A stretch of DNA of 64,000 nucleotides from Ancrocorticia sp047602305 (GCA_047602305.1 JASGHO010000001.1:3162001-3226000), one strand, 5' to 3'. Shown: positions 17,425 to 26,120, counted from the stretch's first letter. Made by a program: numbers and translations. The notes: generated by a model from the letters alone, not told the origin.

Positions 17425-18408
17425 ATGGGTTCAAAGTACAGACTGCTTCCGCAGCTTGCTGAAGTATTCGAATCAGTGGGTGGACACACTGCCCTTGATG
17501 CCTTCTCTGGTTCGGGAGTCGTCTCCTATCTACTTAAGACTCTCGGATACTCGGTGACGTCAAATGATTTCTTGACGTTCCCTTCCGTGATCACCAGAGC
17601 GACTGTAGCCAACTGGTCTGAGACTCTGGATGAGGCAGAGGTGGACGCGATCTGCGGTCCCGCAGTGGACGATCGAGACTTCATTCAGTCGACCTTCGAA
17701 GGGCTCTATTTCACGCCGGAGGATCTGCGCTTCTTCGACTCTGCGTGGTCGCATATTGACAGCATGGTTGGGCACAAGCGAGATATCGCGATTGCCGCAT
17801 TGGTTCTCTCGGCAGCCCGCAAGCAACCGCGTGGAGTCTTCACGTTCACCGATCCCACGAAGTATTTTGATGGGCGGAGGGATCTACGACTGACGATGCG
17901 GGAGCACTTCCGTGAGGCGGTACGCGATTACAACGCTGTGGTGTTTGATAATGGCGTGGTGTCTGAGTCTCTGTGCGGTGACGTGTTTGATGTGCCGTTG
18001 ATCGATCCAGATATTGTTTACTTGGATCCTCCTTACGCTCCCAAGAAGGATGACGCCGACTATACGAAGAGGTACCACTTCTTGGAGGGGCTGAGTGTGT
18101 ATTGGCAGGGGATGCCGATCATGGAGAACACCAAGACGAAGAAGATTGAGAAGCGCCATACTCCCTTTGCGAGTAAGCGAACTGTCGACGACGCCTTGGT
18201 GCGAGTTTTCGAGCAGTTCAGTGACGCGGGTGCCATCGTGATGTCCTACTCGTCGAATGCGTTGCCCGAGTCTTCGCGGATTGTTGAGCTACTCAAGACC
18301 GTCAAGAAGGACGTGCAGGTGACAGCAGTGGACTACCGTTACAGCTTTGGCACTCATAGCGCCGCTTTGAAGACCACAGCACAAGAACTTATTTTTGTGG
18401 CGCGGTGA
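17425..18408 (+). CDS. D12-class N6-adenine DNA methyltransferase
   Basis: A 327-residue Dam/D12-class adenine methylase. MGSKYRLLPQL at the start is the SAM-binding motif that normally lies a few residues inside the protein, FSGSG (residues 27-31) is motif I, and DPPY (201-204) is the catalytic motif. No restriction endonuclease is adjacent, so it is an orphan methylase or the remainder of a restriction-modification system. Upstream in-frame sequence carries a stop (17395), so translation either starts at this internal ATG, which lacks a clear ribosome site, or the gene is damaged. First gene of the accessory island after core ychF. Confidence 0.8.
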   Translation: MGSKYRLLPQLAEVFESVGGHTALDAFSGSGVVSYLLKTLGYSVTSNDFLTFPSVITRATVANWSETLDEAEVDAICGPAVDDRDFIQSTFEGLYFTPEDLRFFDSAWSHIDSMVGHKRDIAIAALVLSAARKQPRGVFTFTDPTKYFDGRRDLRLTMREHFREAVRDYNAVVFDNGVVSESLCGDVFDVPLIDPDIVYLDPPYAPKKDDADYTKRYHFLEGLSVYWQGMPIMENTKTKKIEKRHTPFASKRTVDDALVRVFEQFSDAGAIVMSYSSNALPESSRIVELLKTVKKDVQVTAVDYRYSFGTHSAALKTTAQELIFVAR

Positions 18409-18440
18409 GAATATGAGTGCGCGAGTTATTCCGGAGCGAA

Positions 18441-18690
18441 CAAGCTATAACTCTAAAATTGTTAGAGTACTTTAGAGTAGCCGCCGGGTGGGACTCAATG
18501 TGGAGCCTTAAGTTCGGTACTCAATCGACGTTCCTGCTGGTAGTGGCGCCATTCCCTATCTTCATGTAAGCTCTAACACCTACTCTAACGACTCTAACAT
18601 TTTGGCGTTAGAGTCTTTATAGTAGGTGCTCTGACGCCTCGCCAGCCGGCGTCTTGTTCACAACTCCCGCAAACTCGAGGCGTCGTCGTC
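18441..18690. repeat. ~250-bp repeat, copy A (orphan promoter plus boundary palindrome)
   Basis: Homologous to 24208-24457. It begins with CTATAACTCTAA, exactly where the start-codon side of the AlbA_2 gene lies in the other copy, contains a hairpin GACTCTAAC-N8-GTTAGAGTC (about 18589-18614) nested in CACCTACT/AGTAGGTG, and ends in the TTGTTCACAACTCCCG boundary repeat (about 18630-18690). Here there is no AlbA_2 gene, so it looks like a promoter left behind. This explains the 330-base gap. Confidence 0.75.
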
Positions 18691-18736
18691 ACTCCCGCCG
18701 TTGCGGAATAGACCATGCAGGTTCTAGAATCTTCTT

Positions 18737-19087
18737 ATGTGGGTGGTTGATGTCGAGTTGATTGAGGAGTGGCTGGACTCGCTAGACGCAGTCTCATGGA
18801 GGCAAGTGATGGCCGCTATTGAGATACTGCAAGAGGTGGGGCCGAGATTGGGACGCCCGCTTGTTGACACATTGACAGCGTCTCGTCACAGGAACATGAA
18901 GGAGCTCAGACCAGGTTCTTCTGGTCGATCCGAGTTGCGAGTCCTGTTCGCATTCGATCCTGAGAGGTCGGCCATCATGCTGATCGCGGGGGATAAGGCT
19001 GGAAATTGGAGTCGCTGGTACAAGAAGAACATTCCTTTGGCTGACGATCTGTTTGATCGTCATCTGCGGGGATTGAGGGGAGAATGA
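18737..19087 (+). CDS. HigB-like (Gp49/RelE-superfamily) toxin
   Basis: A 116-residue toxin of the phage Gp49-like/HigB family, RelE-fold mRNA interferases acting on ribosome-bound message. Typical motifs are MKELRPGSSGRSELRVLFAFDP (about 54-75) and GDKAGNWSRWYKKNIPLADDLFDRHL at the C-terminus. It precedes its antitoxin and overlaps it by 4 bases (ATGA), the usual order for HigBA. Confidence 0.9.
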   Translation: MWVVDVELIEEWLDSLDAVSWRQVMAAIEILQEVGPRLGRPLVDTLTASRHRNMKELRPGSSGRSELRVLFAFDPERSAIMLIAGDKAGNWSRWYKKNIPLADDLFDRHLRGLRGE

Positions 19088-19407
19088 TCAAGATGGCACT
19101 CAGTTACGAAGAATACTTGGCGAAGCATCCCGTGACTTCTGCAGAGCGCGCGGAGATTGACGCCCACAAGAAGCGGATGGCCTCTGAAGTTCGTGCGTAT
19201 CGGTTGCGTGAGTTGCGTGAACAAGCTGGGCTGACTCAAGCCCAACTTGCAGATCGAATCGGCGTTGGGCAAAGGCAAGTCTCTAAGATCGAGACGGGCA
19301 ATCTCGACAACGCGAAGATTGGCACGATTCGCAGCTATCTTGAAGCGGTCGGCGGCAGTCTCGCTGTGGAGTACGTCGTCGGCGACGAGCGGGTGCAGGT
19401 AGCCTGA
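19084..19407 (+). CDS. HigA-like XRE-family antitoxin
   Basis: A 107-residue partner of the upstream toxin. An N-terminal toxin-binding segment (SYEEYLAKHPVTSAERAEIDAHKKRM) leads into an XRE helix-turn-helix (about 45-90, AGLTQAQLADRIGVGQRQVSKIETG) and a short C-terminal strand. ATG overlaps the toxin stop; an ATG at 19093 is an alternative. It likely represses its own operon. Confidence 0.9.
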   Translation: MIKMALSYEEYLAKHPVTSAERAEIDAHKKRMASEVRAYRLRELREQAGLTQAQLADRIGVGQRQVSKIETGNLDNAKIGTIRSYLEAVGGSLAVEYVVGDERVQVA

Positions 19408-19487
19408 AAATCGTCGAGAATGTCGGTGATCGAGTTCCAGTAGCCGGTCGAGTCTCCCTCACCTTGCTCTAGGCGCCCTGATCCGAC

Positions 19488-19565
19488 CGACGACGGCGTC
19501 ACCTCGGAACCTTGTTCACAACTCCCGCGAGCCCGCGGCGCCGTCGTCGTTAATCTGCGAGAGCC
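19488..19565. repeat. Boundary palindrome after HigBA
   Basis: CGACGACGGCGTC ... TTGTTCACAACTCCCG ... CGCCGTCGTCGTTAATC: arms of about 11 bp around a ~40-base interior. It has the same orientation as copies near 18.66, 20.53, 24.43, 25.93 and 26.87 kb. Confidence 0.75.
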
Positions 19566-19795
19566 GTAGATGCAAGAGATGTGTGACCGATCTGCGCATG
19601 CTGACCTGAGGGCTTCGGCAACGCGGAATCGGGGCTATCTGCCGCGAGTTCTTCCGGATTCTGAGCGCTGGCATGTCTGGGGTGTCCATTGCTCTGATTC
19701 GGACGCGCTGATTGCCCCACGCGGTTGCTTTGATCCCAGTCGAGTTTAGATTTGACGTCAAGCTTTCGTGACGCGTTGAGTTATATGCTGGTCGT

Positions 19796-19891
19796 GTGAT
19801 TAGGTCGTTCGGGAGTGTGGATGCCGAATGCATCTGGCAGGCGCACTCTGTCAATGGCGTCGATCAGCGAGTTCAGTGGGAGCGCTGCTGA
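19796..19891 (+). pseudogene. Remnant of a HigB/RelE-type toxin gene
   Basis: GTG at 19796 opens 31 codons beginning VIRSFGSVDAECIWQ, which resembles the start of 'killer' HigB toxins (IRSF..KDTERLW), and then stops. The rest of the toxin is missing. A second short frame, 19941-20030 (29 codons, MNFQSNDELRVQRR...), follows with a GAAGGGG site and no recognisable family. The stretch 19566-19795 shows nothing clear. Confidence 0.4.
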
Positions 19892-20032
19892 TGCGGCTGT
19901 CCGGCTGACGTGTTACTTCGGTACCTAAGAAGGGGTTGGGATGAACTTTCAGTCGAACGACGAACTACGAGTGCAGCGCCGGGTGTTGTGGGACAAGTTT
20001 GCCGAGATCGCACCGTTGAAGGTCGCTTAGCG

Positions 20033-20440
20033 GTGCCGATCGAGTTCAAAGTCTCGGCGGCGGTCGACGACCGGGAGTTGTCTGCTCTGCATCATCGTGC
20101 GTTCGGCAAGGGAGCCGAGCAGGTTGTTCCTTGGGGTCAACGGCTGAACCGATGCAGTATTTTCTGGGTGACCGCGGAAGACGATTCGGGTCTTGTTGGA
20201 TTCGTGAACGTCGTTGGGGATGGCGGAGTTCATGCGTTCATTCTCGACACAGTCGTCTCCCCGGAGAGACAAGGTGAAGGGATCGGAAGGACTCTGATTC
20301 AGGTAGCTGCTTCTGAGGCTCGCGATCGTGGCTGCGATTGGTTACACGTCGACTTCGAACCGGAACTCGCGAAGTTCTACTTCGAGCACTGCGGTTTTCG
20401 TTCCACGCAGGCCGGGCTGCTCCGACTCTCAAACCCCTAA
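20033..20440 (+). CDS. GNAT-family N-acetyltransferase
   Basis: A 135-residue GNAT protein. The acetyl-CoA loop appears as VSPERQGEGIGRTLIQ (about 77-92), then LHVDFEPELAKFYFEHCGF, the beta6/7 region. The GTG at 20033 fits the family start (IEFKVSAAVDDREL). A longer frame from 19910 translates repeat-derived DNA and is disfavoured. Substrate unknown. It occupies one interval between two boundary palindromes. Confidence 0.75.
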   Translation: MPIEFKVSAAVDDRELSALHHRAFGKGAEQVVPWGQRLNRCSIFWVTAEDDSGLVGFVNVVGDGGVHAFILDTVVSPERQGEGIGRTLIQVAASEARDRGCDWLHVDFEPELAKFYFEHCGFRSTQAGLLRLSNP

Positions 20441-20497
20441 CCGTGACGTCATGCGGTTGAATTGTCCTGAGTTCGCTCCTCGCTCCGGGTACCCCGA

Positions 20498-20730
20498 CCC
20501 GACCGACGACGGCGTCGCCTCGGCACAACTCCCGTGAGCCCGCGGCGCCGTCGTACAAGTTGCTCGCTGAATCCGCAAAGTCTCTGGACGCAATGTGTTT
20601 CTGCTTGGTAATAGCATCAATCCGATGCCCCAATAAATAAAGTGAATAGAATAAATACGGTTTCCAGAGTGCGGATGGCACCACAGATCCTCCGGCAGAC
20701 TTGACTCTGACACCGTGGAAGATTGGAGAG
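20498..20730. repeat. Boundary palindrome plus empty copy of the AAA-ATPase flanks
   Basis: CGACGACGGCGTCGCCTCGG...CGCCGTCGT (20504-20554) is followed by DNA matching both flanks of the AAA-ATPase gene. AATAAATAAAGTGAATAG...AATACGGTTT (about 20630-20670) matches 24526-24560, and CCTCCGGCAGACTTGACTCT..CACCGTGGA (about 20691-20720) matches 25858-25893. The gene itself is absent here. Confidence 0.7.
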
Positions 20731-20737
20731 TAGGTAC

Positions 20738-21541
20738 ATGCTTTCCATTGGAGCTTTCGCGCAGATCGGCCAGGTGACCCACCGCCAACTCAGACACTGG
20801 GACTCGGCCGGGTTGCTCGTACCCGCGCACGTGGATGAGTTCACCGGCTACCGTTCGTATGATCCGTCGCAGCTCAAGCAGCTGCACCGGATCGTCGCTC
20901 TGAGGCGACTTGGTTTCGGAATCGACGATATTGCGGCCATGCTCGACGAGGGAGTCGACACCGACTTCCTCACCAAGCAACTGCGTATCCGCCAGGCCGA
21001 AGTTGAGCGTGAGCACCGGATTGCGGCAGCCAGACTCATCGACGTCGAGCGACGGCTCCACCTGATCGAAACGGAGAATCACATGTCCCAGATAGAGCTT
21101 GTCGAGAAGTCACTACCCGCACTTCGCCTTGCTGCTCGCACTGCCGTTGTTGCCGAGCAACCGGAGATTGCGGGCGTCGTCGGCCCAATGTTTGATGACA
21201 TCGCAGCCATCATCGGTGATGTGCCCGGTACCCTTGATACGCCGGTTGCGCTGTACGAGTCGGTTGAGGAAGGCATGCGGGTCACGGCTGGTTACGTGTA
21301 CAAGGGCGAGGCTCGCGAGGGCTTCGACATCGTGGAGATTCCTGCGGCCGGCGCCGCGATTTGTGGAGTCCACCTAGGTTCAATGGATCGCATCGGCAAC
21401 AGTTGGCAGGCGCTGCACACCGATCTGCTCGCGCGTGGTTACGTGCCCTCCGCGCCGTGCCGCGAGCTCTACGTTCGTTCATACCCCGAGGATCAGACGG
21501 ACTGGGTGACCGAGCTCCAGCAGCCGGTCGAGCTGCCCTGA
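20738..21541 (+). CDS. MerR-family regulator with GyrI-like effector domain
   Basis: A 267-residue regulator. The MerR winged helix (residues 1-70: SIGAFAQIGQVTHRQLRHWDSAGLLVP ... GYRSYD) is followed by a coiled coil (about 75-115) and a C-terminal GyrI/BmrR-type effector-binding domain (about 120-265), which commonly binds lipophilic cations or drugs. ATG at 20738 with GGAGAG eight bases upstream; the track-like TTG 15 bases earlier is rejected. No obvious target transporter is adjacent. Confidence 0.87.
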   Translation: MLSIGAFAQIGQVTHRQLRHWDSAGLLVPAHVDEFTGYRSYDPSQLKQLHRIVALRRLGFGIDDIAAMLDEGVDTDFLTKQLRIRQAEVEREHRIAAARLIDVERRLHLIETENHMSQIELVEKSLPALRLAARTAVVAEQPEIAGVVGPMFDDIAAIIGDVPGTLDTPVALYESVEEGMRVTAGYVYKGEAREGFDIVEIPAAGAAICGVHLGSMDRIGNSWQALHTDLLARGYVPSAPCRELYVRSYPEDQTDWVTELQQPVELP

Positions 21542-21593
21542 GTCTGTTCACCGGCATCCCGTATCGGCCGATGATGTCAGTTTGGCGCCTTGT

Positions 21594-21967
21594 TTAGGAC
21601 TCCTGCGAGCCGGTGCCGCCGTCTATTTGCGAGAGCCTGACGACGGGCTTGCCAGTAGAGCGGGCGTACTCGATTTCGTGGGTGGTTGGCTTGCCGATGT
21701 AGCCGCCTGGGTCGACGACGAAGACAGCGTCGGCGAGGTCAATCTTCCTCAGATGAAGCTCGTCGAGGAGCTGCTTCTGTTCGTCGGGATTGTGTCGCCA
21801 CTGTGCTGGAACAGCGCCGGGGCCACAACAATGATTCCCGCGAGTGTGAGGTGTTGATTGGCGGCCGCCATCTCATCGCGGAAGCGGGTGGAGCCACAAA
21901 TGCAGACGATCTGCGGCTGGTCTGCGCGCGCCAGCCCGAAGATCGCGGTCATGTCCGGTTACGCGAT
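21594..21967 (-). pseudogene. Decayed copy of the deoxyribosyltransferase-like gene
   Basis: Clearly homologous to the intact gene at 26877-27254, but the start codon is ATC instead of ATG (21967-21965), an in-frame TAA follows two codons later, and one base is missing near 21800 (GGGATTGTG versus GGTGATGACG), which shifts the frame. Fragments VCICGSTRFRDEMAAANQHLTLAGIIVVAP and, in another frame, FVVDPGGYIG remain. Confidence 0.8.
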
Positions 21968-22195
21968 GCGTGCGCCTCTTTCGGTAGAGAAGAGTGGGCG
22001 GATCTCCGTCACTTCCCGTCCAGTGTGAGATCCTCGGACCCGGCCCGGCTCGAACGGGCTGCCACCCTCACCGATGACGGGTAGGGCGCATCCTTACCGG
22101 GTAGATGCGCCTTGGGCGGGCTCGTTGTCGATCGTAGCAGTGAGAGGTAAGCTCCGGAGATTCAATTCTAGGTCGTGCCGAGTTTCTGGCTTCCT

Positions 22196-22253
22196 ATGGC
22201 GGTGAGAGCGTTCTATCCGGTTATATATCCAGATAGAACGCTCTCACCGCCAT
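22196..22253. repeat. Long perfect hairpin, copy 1
   Basis: 22-bp perfect arms (22196-22217 and 22232-22253, ATGGCGGTGAGAGCG...) around a 14-base loop CGGTTATATATCCA. A second copy at 40631-40686 has nearly the same loop and two compensatory pair changes in the stem. Confidence 0.85.
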
Positions 22254-22303
22254 CCGTGTAAAGTTTGTTGTCAGAATTTGACAGGGTAGCGGCCTGTACC
22301 GAG

Positions 22304-22711
22304 CTAAGCTTCAACCCCACGCAGTGGCACGAGGCCACGGTTCTTGCGGATGTCGCGGTAGTTCCACTGGATTTCACGCACTTCGGCGAGCCAGAGGCTG
22401 AGCGCCTCGACGTCCACCTGGTCCGGTGCGGTGTAACGCAGTTCAGCTGCTTTGAAACTGCCTACGGCTTTCAGCCCGGGTTCGTGGAACGACTGACCAC
22501 TCCAGAACATGATGCGCACCGACGCCTTGAGTGGGCTGTATCCAACAACAGGATTCCCGTCGAAGAACCAGACGGGGTGTGCGTGCCAGATCTTTCGCGA
22601 AGCATCGGGAAGTTCACGTTCGATGACCGAGAGGAGGAGATCGCAGATTGGTCGGGCTTCGGGGTCAAGTTTCGCGTGGAAGTCCCGGATATCTTCGGGT
22701 ACTGCTGCTAT
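22304..22711 (-). pseudogene. DUF1801-type gene with lost start codon
   Basis: The reading frame is open and about 90% identical to the intact gene at 27498-27905, but the start codon is ATA (22711-22709) where the intact copy has ATG with the same GGAGG site. The next usable ATG (22519) would give only the last 71 residues, so the copy is probably silent. Confidence 0.8.
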
Positions 22712-22803
22712 GGTGGCCTCCGGTTCTCGTATTGTTTCCTGCCGGGCTAGTCTCGACTGGACTGTCCCCGCTCAGTCCGTTTCGGGACTCCGCCGGTCCC
22801 TGC

Positions 22804-24204
22804 CTAGCTCACCCTCCACGTTGCGCGGGGATCCTTCGGAGAATCACCTTCCCAGATAACGAGGCCCGCATCGCGGAGAGCGTCGAGGTGGCGTAACACG
22901 GTTGGCCGAGCAAGATCAACAAGTTCGGTAATCTGGCCGGTTCCCAATGGACGTTGTGCCAGGCGCAAGGCATCCAAAACTCTGATTGCTCCGGCACCGA
23001 GCGATGTCATAATGGCTTCTGGAACTGCGTTGCTTGCGAGCAAGGTTAGTCGGACTGTCTCGGTCGTCTGAACGTACATGGGATCAGCCAGACCTACGCG
23101 CCGCATCTCGCTGAATATACGGCGGATGCCTTCACCGAGTTCCTGTGTGATTCCGAGGTCAGCGCAGACGCGTGCAATACGAGGATTCCTCGCATACCGG
23201 TTGATTGACTCCGGATGCGCAGGATTGGCCATTCCGGGGAATCGGCCAGGGCTAGTAATCTCGATACGGTTCGGAAAAATCTCGACCCTAATATGATCGC
23301 CGCCGATGCTGTAGGAGCGATGCACGACGGCGTTGACCAGCCCCTCCAGCCACGCATCGGTAGGAATCATGGGGATGCCCTCGAACCGTCCAGAATCTCC
23401 CAGCGCTTGGCGCCGGGGGAGAAGTTCTTGGATCACATGCATTGCCTGAGTGATCTGTTGCGGAATGGAACCCTCACAGCGCGTGTCTGTGCCTTCTTCG
23501 AGAGTGTGAGTACGGCCGGATCCGCGTTCGATGTCGGCATACTTAAGAACTCGAACGTGGGCGCTCGGATAGATGATTTGCGGGCGGTCGGCAAACAGAA
23601 GGTAGGCGGCAACCGTTATTTCGTTATCTCTTGTCAGAAGATCACGGGCTCGGAGGGTGAGTTCGGGAGACGCTGATCCCAGAGCCTGCTGGTATGCCGC
23701 GAGTTGAGCAGCACTGAGATCGGTAATGTCTGTCGACGGAACCGCAGTGCCGTCGAAACGGGTAACTCCTCTATCCCATTCAAGTTCTTGCCGTTGAGCG
23801 AAAGTGAGTCGCCTCGACTCATCGCCAACTCGTTGGAAGCACTCGCCTTTCTTGGACTCGTGTACATGATCGTCCGGTCCCACACGAAAGGCGAGGATGC
23901 GGCCCTGACTCGTCAACAGTTCCTCTACGCGAACCCGAACAGTGGGCACAGTGAAATCGATGGCTGCTTGCCGTAGATCGTTGTCAGCCTTATCTGAGAC
24001 GGGGACTATCTTGCCGTCAGAAAGTCCTGCGACGACGACGCCACCTTCCGAGTTAGCCATGGCGATAAGGGGTACTGCGAGATCTACTGGTTTGATGATG
24101 CCTGACTTGCGCTCAAACCACTGGCTTTCGGGTAACTCCAACAGGTGTTTGACGGCCTCATCAGGTGGAAGGCCGAGCGCTTGATCTACAGCTGCAGGAA
24201 ACAT
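22804..24204 (-). CDS. AlbA_2/Schlafen-type ATP-binding protein with C-terminal winged helix
   Basis: A 466-residue protein. An AlbA_2 (Schlafen-like, RNA/DNA-binding) domain, about residues 8-135, contains WFERKSG and AMANSEGGVVVAGLSDG. A GHKL-like ATPase domain (about 270-390) contains EGLVNAVVHRSYSIGGDHIRVEIFPN and ITSPGRFPG. A winged helix-turn-helix (about 400-466) ends the protein. This architecture occurs in mobile and defence-linked loci and in transcriptional regulators; the exact role is unknown. It is divergent from the AAA ATPase across a shared 370-base region that recurs without the gene at 18441. The promoter carries TATAACTCTAACA motifs. Confidence 0.8.
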   Translation of the reverse strand: MFPAAVDQALGLPPDEAVKHLLELPESQWFERKSGIIKPVDLAVPLIAMANSEGGVVVAGLSDGKIVPVSDKADNDLRQAAIDFTVPTVRVRVEELLTSQGRILAFRVGPDDHVHESKKGECFQRVGDESRRLTFAQRQELEWDRGVTRFDGTAVPSTDITDLSAAQLAAYQQALGSASPELTLRARDLLTRDNEITVAAYLLFADRPQIIYPSAHVRVLKYADIERGSGRTHTLEEGTDTRCEGSIPQQITQAMHVIQELLPRRQALGDSGRFEGIPMIPTDAWLEGLVNAVVHRSYSIGGDHIRVEIFPNRIEITSPGRFPGMANPAHPESINRYARNPRIARVCADLGITQELGEGIRRIFSEMRRVGLADPMYVQTTETVRLTLLASNAVPEAIMTSLGAGAIRVLDALRLAQRPLGTGQITELVDLARPTVLRHLDALRDAGLVIWEGDSPKDPRATWRVS

Positions 24205-24207
24205 GCT

Positions 24208-24560
24208 ATAACTCTAACATTTTTATAGTAGTTTAGAGTAGCTGCTCGGTGGGGTTGTGATTGGTGTGTAAGGCCCTGTTCTTTTCGTAGCGTTTTTGCT
24301 GGTAAAGGCGTCGTTGCCAGGGTTTGGGTATTGCTCTAATACCTACTCTAAAGACTCTAACATTTTGGCGTTAGAGTCTTTATAGTAAGTGCTCTGACGC
24401 CTCGCCCGCCGGCGTCTTGTTCACAACTCCCGTGAGCCCGAGGCGCCGTCGTCGTTAATCTTGCTGAGCCTGCAAAATCTCTGGGCGCAACGCGTTTGCC
24501 TGGTACAACATCAATCCAATATTCAAAAATAAATAAAGTAAATAAAATAAATACGGTTTT
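24208..24560. repeat. ~250-bp repeat copy B, boundary palindrome and AT-rich flank
   Basis: Three parts. 24208-24400 matches 18441-18640, including the hairpin GACTCTAAC-N8-GTTAGAGTC (about 24352-24377). 24392-24457 is the boundary palindrome (TTGTTCACAACTCCCGTGAG, GGCGCCGTCGTCGTTAATC). 24460-24560 is an AT-rich tail (AATAAATAAAGTAAATAAAA) shared with the MerR upstream region. Confidence 0.75.
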
Positions 24561-24565
24561 CTAGG

Positions 24566-24581
24566 TATAATTGACATTATG
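24566..24581 (+). promoter_or_regulatory. Putative leaderless promoter of the AAA ATPase
   Basis: A perfect TATAAT (24566-24571) ends seven bases before the ATG at 24579, and there is no ribosome site. Transcription would start at or next to the ATG, as in many leaderless actinobacterial mRNAs. No good -35 box is seen in the AT-rich repeat. Confidence 0.6.
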
Positions 24582-25778
24582 ACTCGACGTGAGAACCTTG
24601 GACCCAGCCCGTTTAGCCCGGGGTATGGGAGGCGTCCACTTGTGTTCGGAGGTCACAGCGAAGAGTTTGCGGAGATCTCCGAGGTATTCGAGACGTTGGA
24701 TTTCGGTGAGAATCAGTCGATCCTGATTTCAGGTCTCCGCGGTGCTGGAAAGACGTCGATGCTTGCGAAACTGCAGGATGCTGCCAGGGAGAATCAATGG
24801 CTTGTCATCAGCGACGATGCAAGTTCTGGCCTGATGGATCGTGTCATGGAGACGACCATTCCGGCGCTTCTGGGCACGCTGTCACCTGATACCCGGTCGC
24901 GACTGACGGGGTTGGGGATCTGGCAACTGGATGCTCAATGGGAATATGTAGATAGGCGTAGAGAAGTCAAGCCACTGCTCCGCCGTGATCTTGTCGCGCT
25001 TTCAAATATTCTTCAAGAATCAACGCCGCATGGTGGAATTCTGATCACTATAGACGAGGTGTCGTCGGGCAAAGTTCGGTTGCGGGAGCTTTCGAGGTTT
25101 GCGTTGGAGGTCTCTCACGCGATCAGTGAGGGTGCGAACATCATGATTGTATTCGCAGGGATCAAAGTAGATCTAGATGCGCTCGTTGAGCAGGACCACA
25201 CGACATTTCTGCGGCGTTCGCGTGAGCTTGATTTCCGTAGGCTTACACCGTCGCAGACGCGTTATGTCTTGGCTGAGACCATCCGAATCGGTGGGCGGAT
25301 TATTGAAGATGACGCGCTCGAGCTCCTGCTCTCCTTCTCCCAGGGATACCCCTATTTGGTTCAGCTGGCTGGAGACTATGCTTGGCGCCATAATGCCTCG
25401 GCTGAGGAAATCAGCCTTGATGATGCCAGTGCCGCTCACAGGCGTGCGATTACAGCGGTTGAACGGCGTGTTATCAGTCGCGTATATCAGGATCTATCCG
25501 ATAAGGATCAGCAGTTCATAGCCGCTATGGCAGTGGATAATGGGCGGAGCAAGATCTCCGACATCGTCGAAAGGATGGGCGTTTCCGCCCAGTATGTTCA
25601 GGTCTATAAGAAACGGCTCATTGAAACTGGTTATGTCCAAGCGGACGGGCGCGGTCACGTAGTGTTCTCGCTTCCCTACTTGGGAGACTATGTCCGCGCC
25701 ATGCTGGAAGAAGATGAGGCACCCCGCAAGGACGGGTGGGAAGACGTCCCACCTCCTCGGGCTTCCGTAGATGGATGA
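24579..25778 (+). CDS. AAA ATPase with C-terminal winged helix (AAA_16/ORC-like)
   Basis: A 399-residue P-loop ATPase. RPLVFGGHSEEFAEI precedes Walker A GLRGAGKTS (52-60). Walker B is ILITIDEV (about 153-160), followed by a sensor region and a lid, then a C-terminal winged helix (about 320-385, KISDIVERMGVSAQYVQVYKKRLIETGYV) and an acidic tail. Similar ATPases occur in mobile islands and as partners of defence effectors. None is adjacent except the divergent AlbA_2 gene, so joint function is only inferred. It is probably translated from a leaderless message. Confidence 0.8.
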   Translation: MTRRENLGPSPFSPGYGRRPLVFGGHSEEFAEISEVFETLDFGENQSILISGLRGAGKTSMLAKLQDAARENQWLVISDDASSGLMDRVMETTIPALLGTLSPDTRSRLTGLGIWQLDAQWEYVDRRREVKPLLRRDLVALSNILQESTPHGGILITIDEVSSGKVRLRELSRFALEVSHAISEGANIMIVFAGIKVDLDALVEQDHTTFLRRSRELDFRRLTPSQTRYVLAETIRIGGRIIEDDALELLLSFSQGYPYLVQLAGDYAWRHNASAEEISLDDASAAHRRAITAVERRVISRVYQDLSDKDQQFIAAMAVDNGRSKISDIVERMGVSAQYVQVYKKRLIETGYVQADGRGHVVFSLPYLGDYVRAMLEEDEAPRKDGWEDVPPPRASVDG

Positions 25779-25856
25779 GGGCGGAGGCAGCAAACTCACT
25801 GAAAAGCGAGATTAGGCATCGTCGCTCCTTGATTCGTTGAACCCCGGCCCCTAATA

Positions 25857-26033
25857 TTCCTCCGGCGGACTCAACTCTGGCACCGTGGAGATTCCGGCAG
25901 TCGACGACGGCGTCACCCGGTACCTTGGCCACAACTCCCGTGAGCCCGAGGCGCCGTCGTCGTTAATCTGCGAGAGCTGTGGGACAGGCGTGCCGGTGGA
26001 TCGGGCGTACGCGATGCCGAACTTCTGACATTT
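25857..26033. repeat. Right flank of AAA gene, boundary palindrome and gene-end fragment
   Basis: CCTCCGGCGGACTCAACTCT (25858) matches the MerR upstream region. The boundary palindrome runs from about 25903 to 25966 (CGACGACGGCGTC...CGCCGTCGTCGTTAATC). On the minus strand 25940-26035 encodes GIAYARSTGTPVPQLSQIN, a third copy of the 3' end of the deoxyribosyltransferase-like gene. Together these explain most of the 25779-26120 gap. Confidence 0.65.
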
Positions 26034-26120
26034 GGCCAACCGGTGCCTAGAGTCGGTGGCGCAGGTGATTTGCTGTCACATCGCCTATGTCGGGATAGCG
26101 TTTCTTTGGTTGGGACCTAT

